Source of the DNA: Chloroflexota bacterium
GTDB lineage: Bacteria; Chloroflexota; Anaerolineae; J036; Brachytrichaceae
Length of the DNA stretch: 5,575 nt
NCBI GenBank assembly: GCA_021813225.1
Contig: JAKALH010000216.1
Coordinates: 1 to 5,575, forward strand
Direction of reading: 5' to 3'
The notes under the pieces are model-generated. The model was not told the DNA's origin, searched no databases, and saw only the letters and a program-made list of their open reading frames with translations. A program made the position numbers and the translations under genes. The number at the start of each line of letters is the position of its first letter. Positions within the stretch are counted from its first letter, which is position 1. Of the stretch, positions 5,404-5,575 are shown piece after piece.

Positions 5404-5575
5404 ATGAGCACAGAAACACCCGGCGCCATACTTTCAGTGCGAGAGCGCATGCGGGCGCGCCGCATCGTCGTGTCGCAGTCGCGCGAGCGCTATCGCCGCG
5501 CCGTGAACGCCGCCATGCTGTCGTTGACCGGGCTGGCGACGCTTCTGGCATTGGTTCCGCTGGCGTGGATTCTGA
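5404..5575 (+). CDS. pstA: Phosphate ABC transporter permease PstA, N-terminal fragment cut by the window edge
   Basis: The open frame from ATG 5404 gives 57 codons and continues past the right edge. It starts MSTETPGAILSVRERMRARR, a hydrophilic, arginine-rich cytoplasmic segment of about 35 residues. A first hydrophobic segment follows (about 36-57, 'AAMLSLTGLATLLALVPLAW'). That is the expected beginning of PstA, the second membrane subunit of the phosphate importer. The visible part contains no family-specific signature, so the assignment leans on position: directly after pstC, same strand, 18-nt gap with a good ribosome binding site, in the standard pstS-pstC-pstA order. Most of the protein (normally about 280-300 residues) is missing. 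Confidence 0.85.
   Translation, partial: MSTETPGAILSVRERMRARRIVVSQSRERYRRAVNAAMLSLTGLATLLALVPLAWIL

Overview
The window is GC-rich chromosomal DNA of a free-living bacterium, most likely an uncultured member of the Chloroflexota. This placement is an inference. It rests on the PstS lipoprotein, whose lipobox is followed by a long Thr/Val/Pro/Glu-Lys linker, on the 'ACSALAPTPPP'-type start of the second lipoprotein, and on an intergenic repeat built from 9-nt units of the xxCGCGAAR kind, which I associate with genomes of that group. No 16S rRNA or other phylogenetic marker is present.

Layout, left half (minus strand): a family 1 type ABC solute-binding lipoprotein (533-1867) is followed, 1 nt after its stop codon, by a cyclase/kynurenine-formamidase-family metal hydrolase (1-531) that runs off the left edge. 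On the plus strand, divergent from these, is a DapA/NanA-superfamily class I aldolase (2031-2969) whose Schiff-base lysine is intact but whose DapA-specific residues are replaced. The 163-nt divergent intergenic region holds three copies of a modular repeat (two direct, one inverted) and a TATAAT-type promoter very close to each start codon. Together these genes look like an uptake and catabolic locus for an unidentified small organic substrate. No permease is in view.

Layout, right half (plus strand): the start of a high-affinity phosphate uptake operon, pstS (3037-4236), pstC (4390-5385) and the first 57 codons of pstA (5404 onward, cut by the right edge). pstB, and possibly phoU, would be expected beyond the edge. 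PstS captures phosphate outside the membrane; PstC and PstA form the channel.

Control signals: five TT(A/T/G)A-type hexamers with an exact 11-nt period (2954-3005) lie between the aldolase and pstS, overlapping the aldolase stop codon. They resemble the Pho boxes bound by PhoB/PhoP/SphR-type regulators. The last unit overlaps a perfect 10-bp inverted repeat whose right arm contains the pstS start codon and whose loop holds the Shine-Dalgarno sequence. A GC-rich hairpin followed by a T-rich run between pstS and pstC would allow more PstS than permease to be made. I see no mobile element, CRISPR array, tRNA or rRNA, and no strong evidence for an entirely new system. The most noteworthy parts are the pstS control region, the modular repeat and the altered aldolase.
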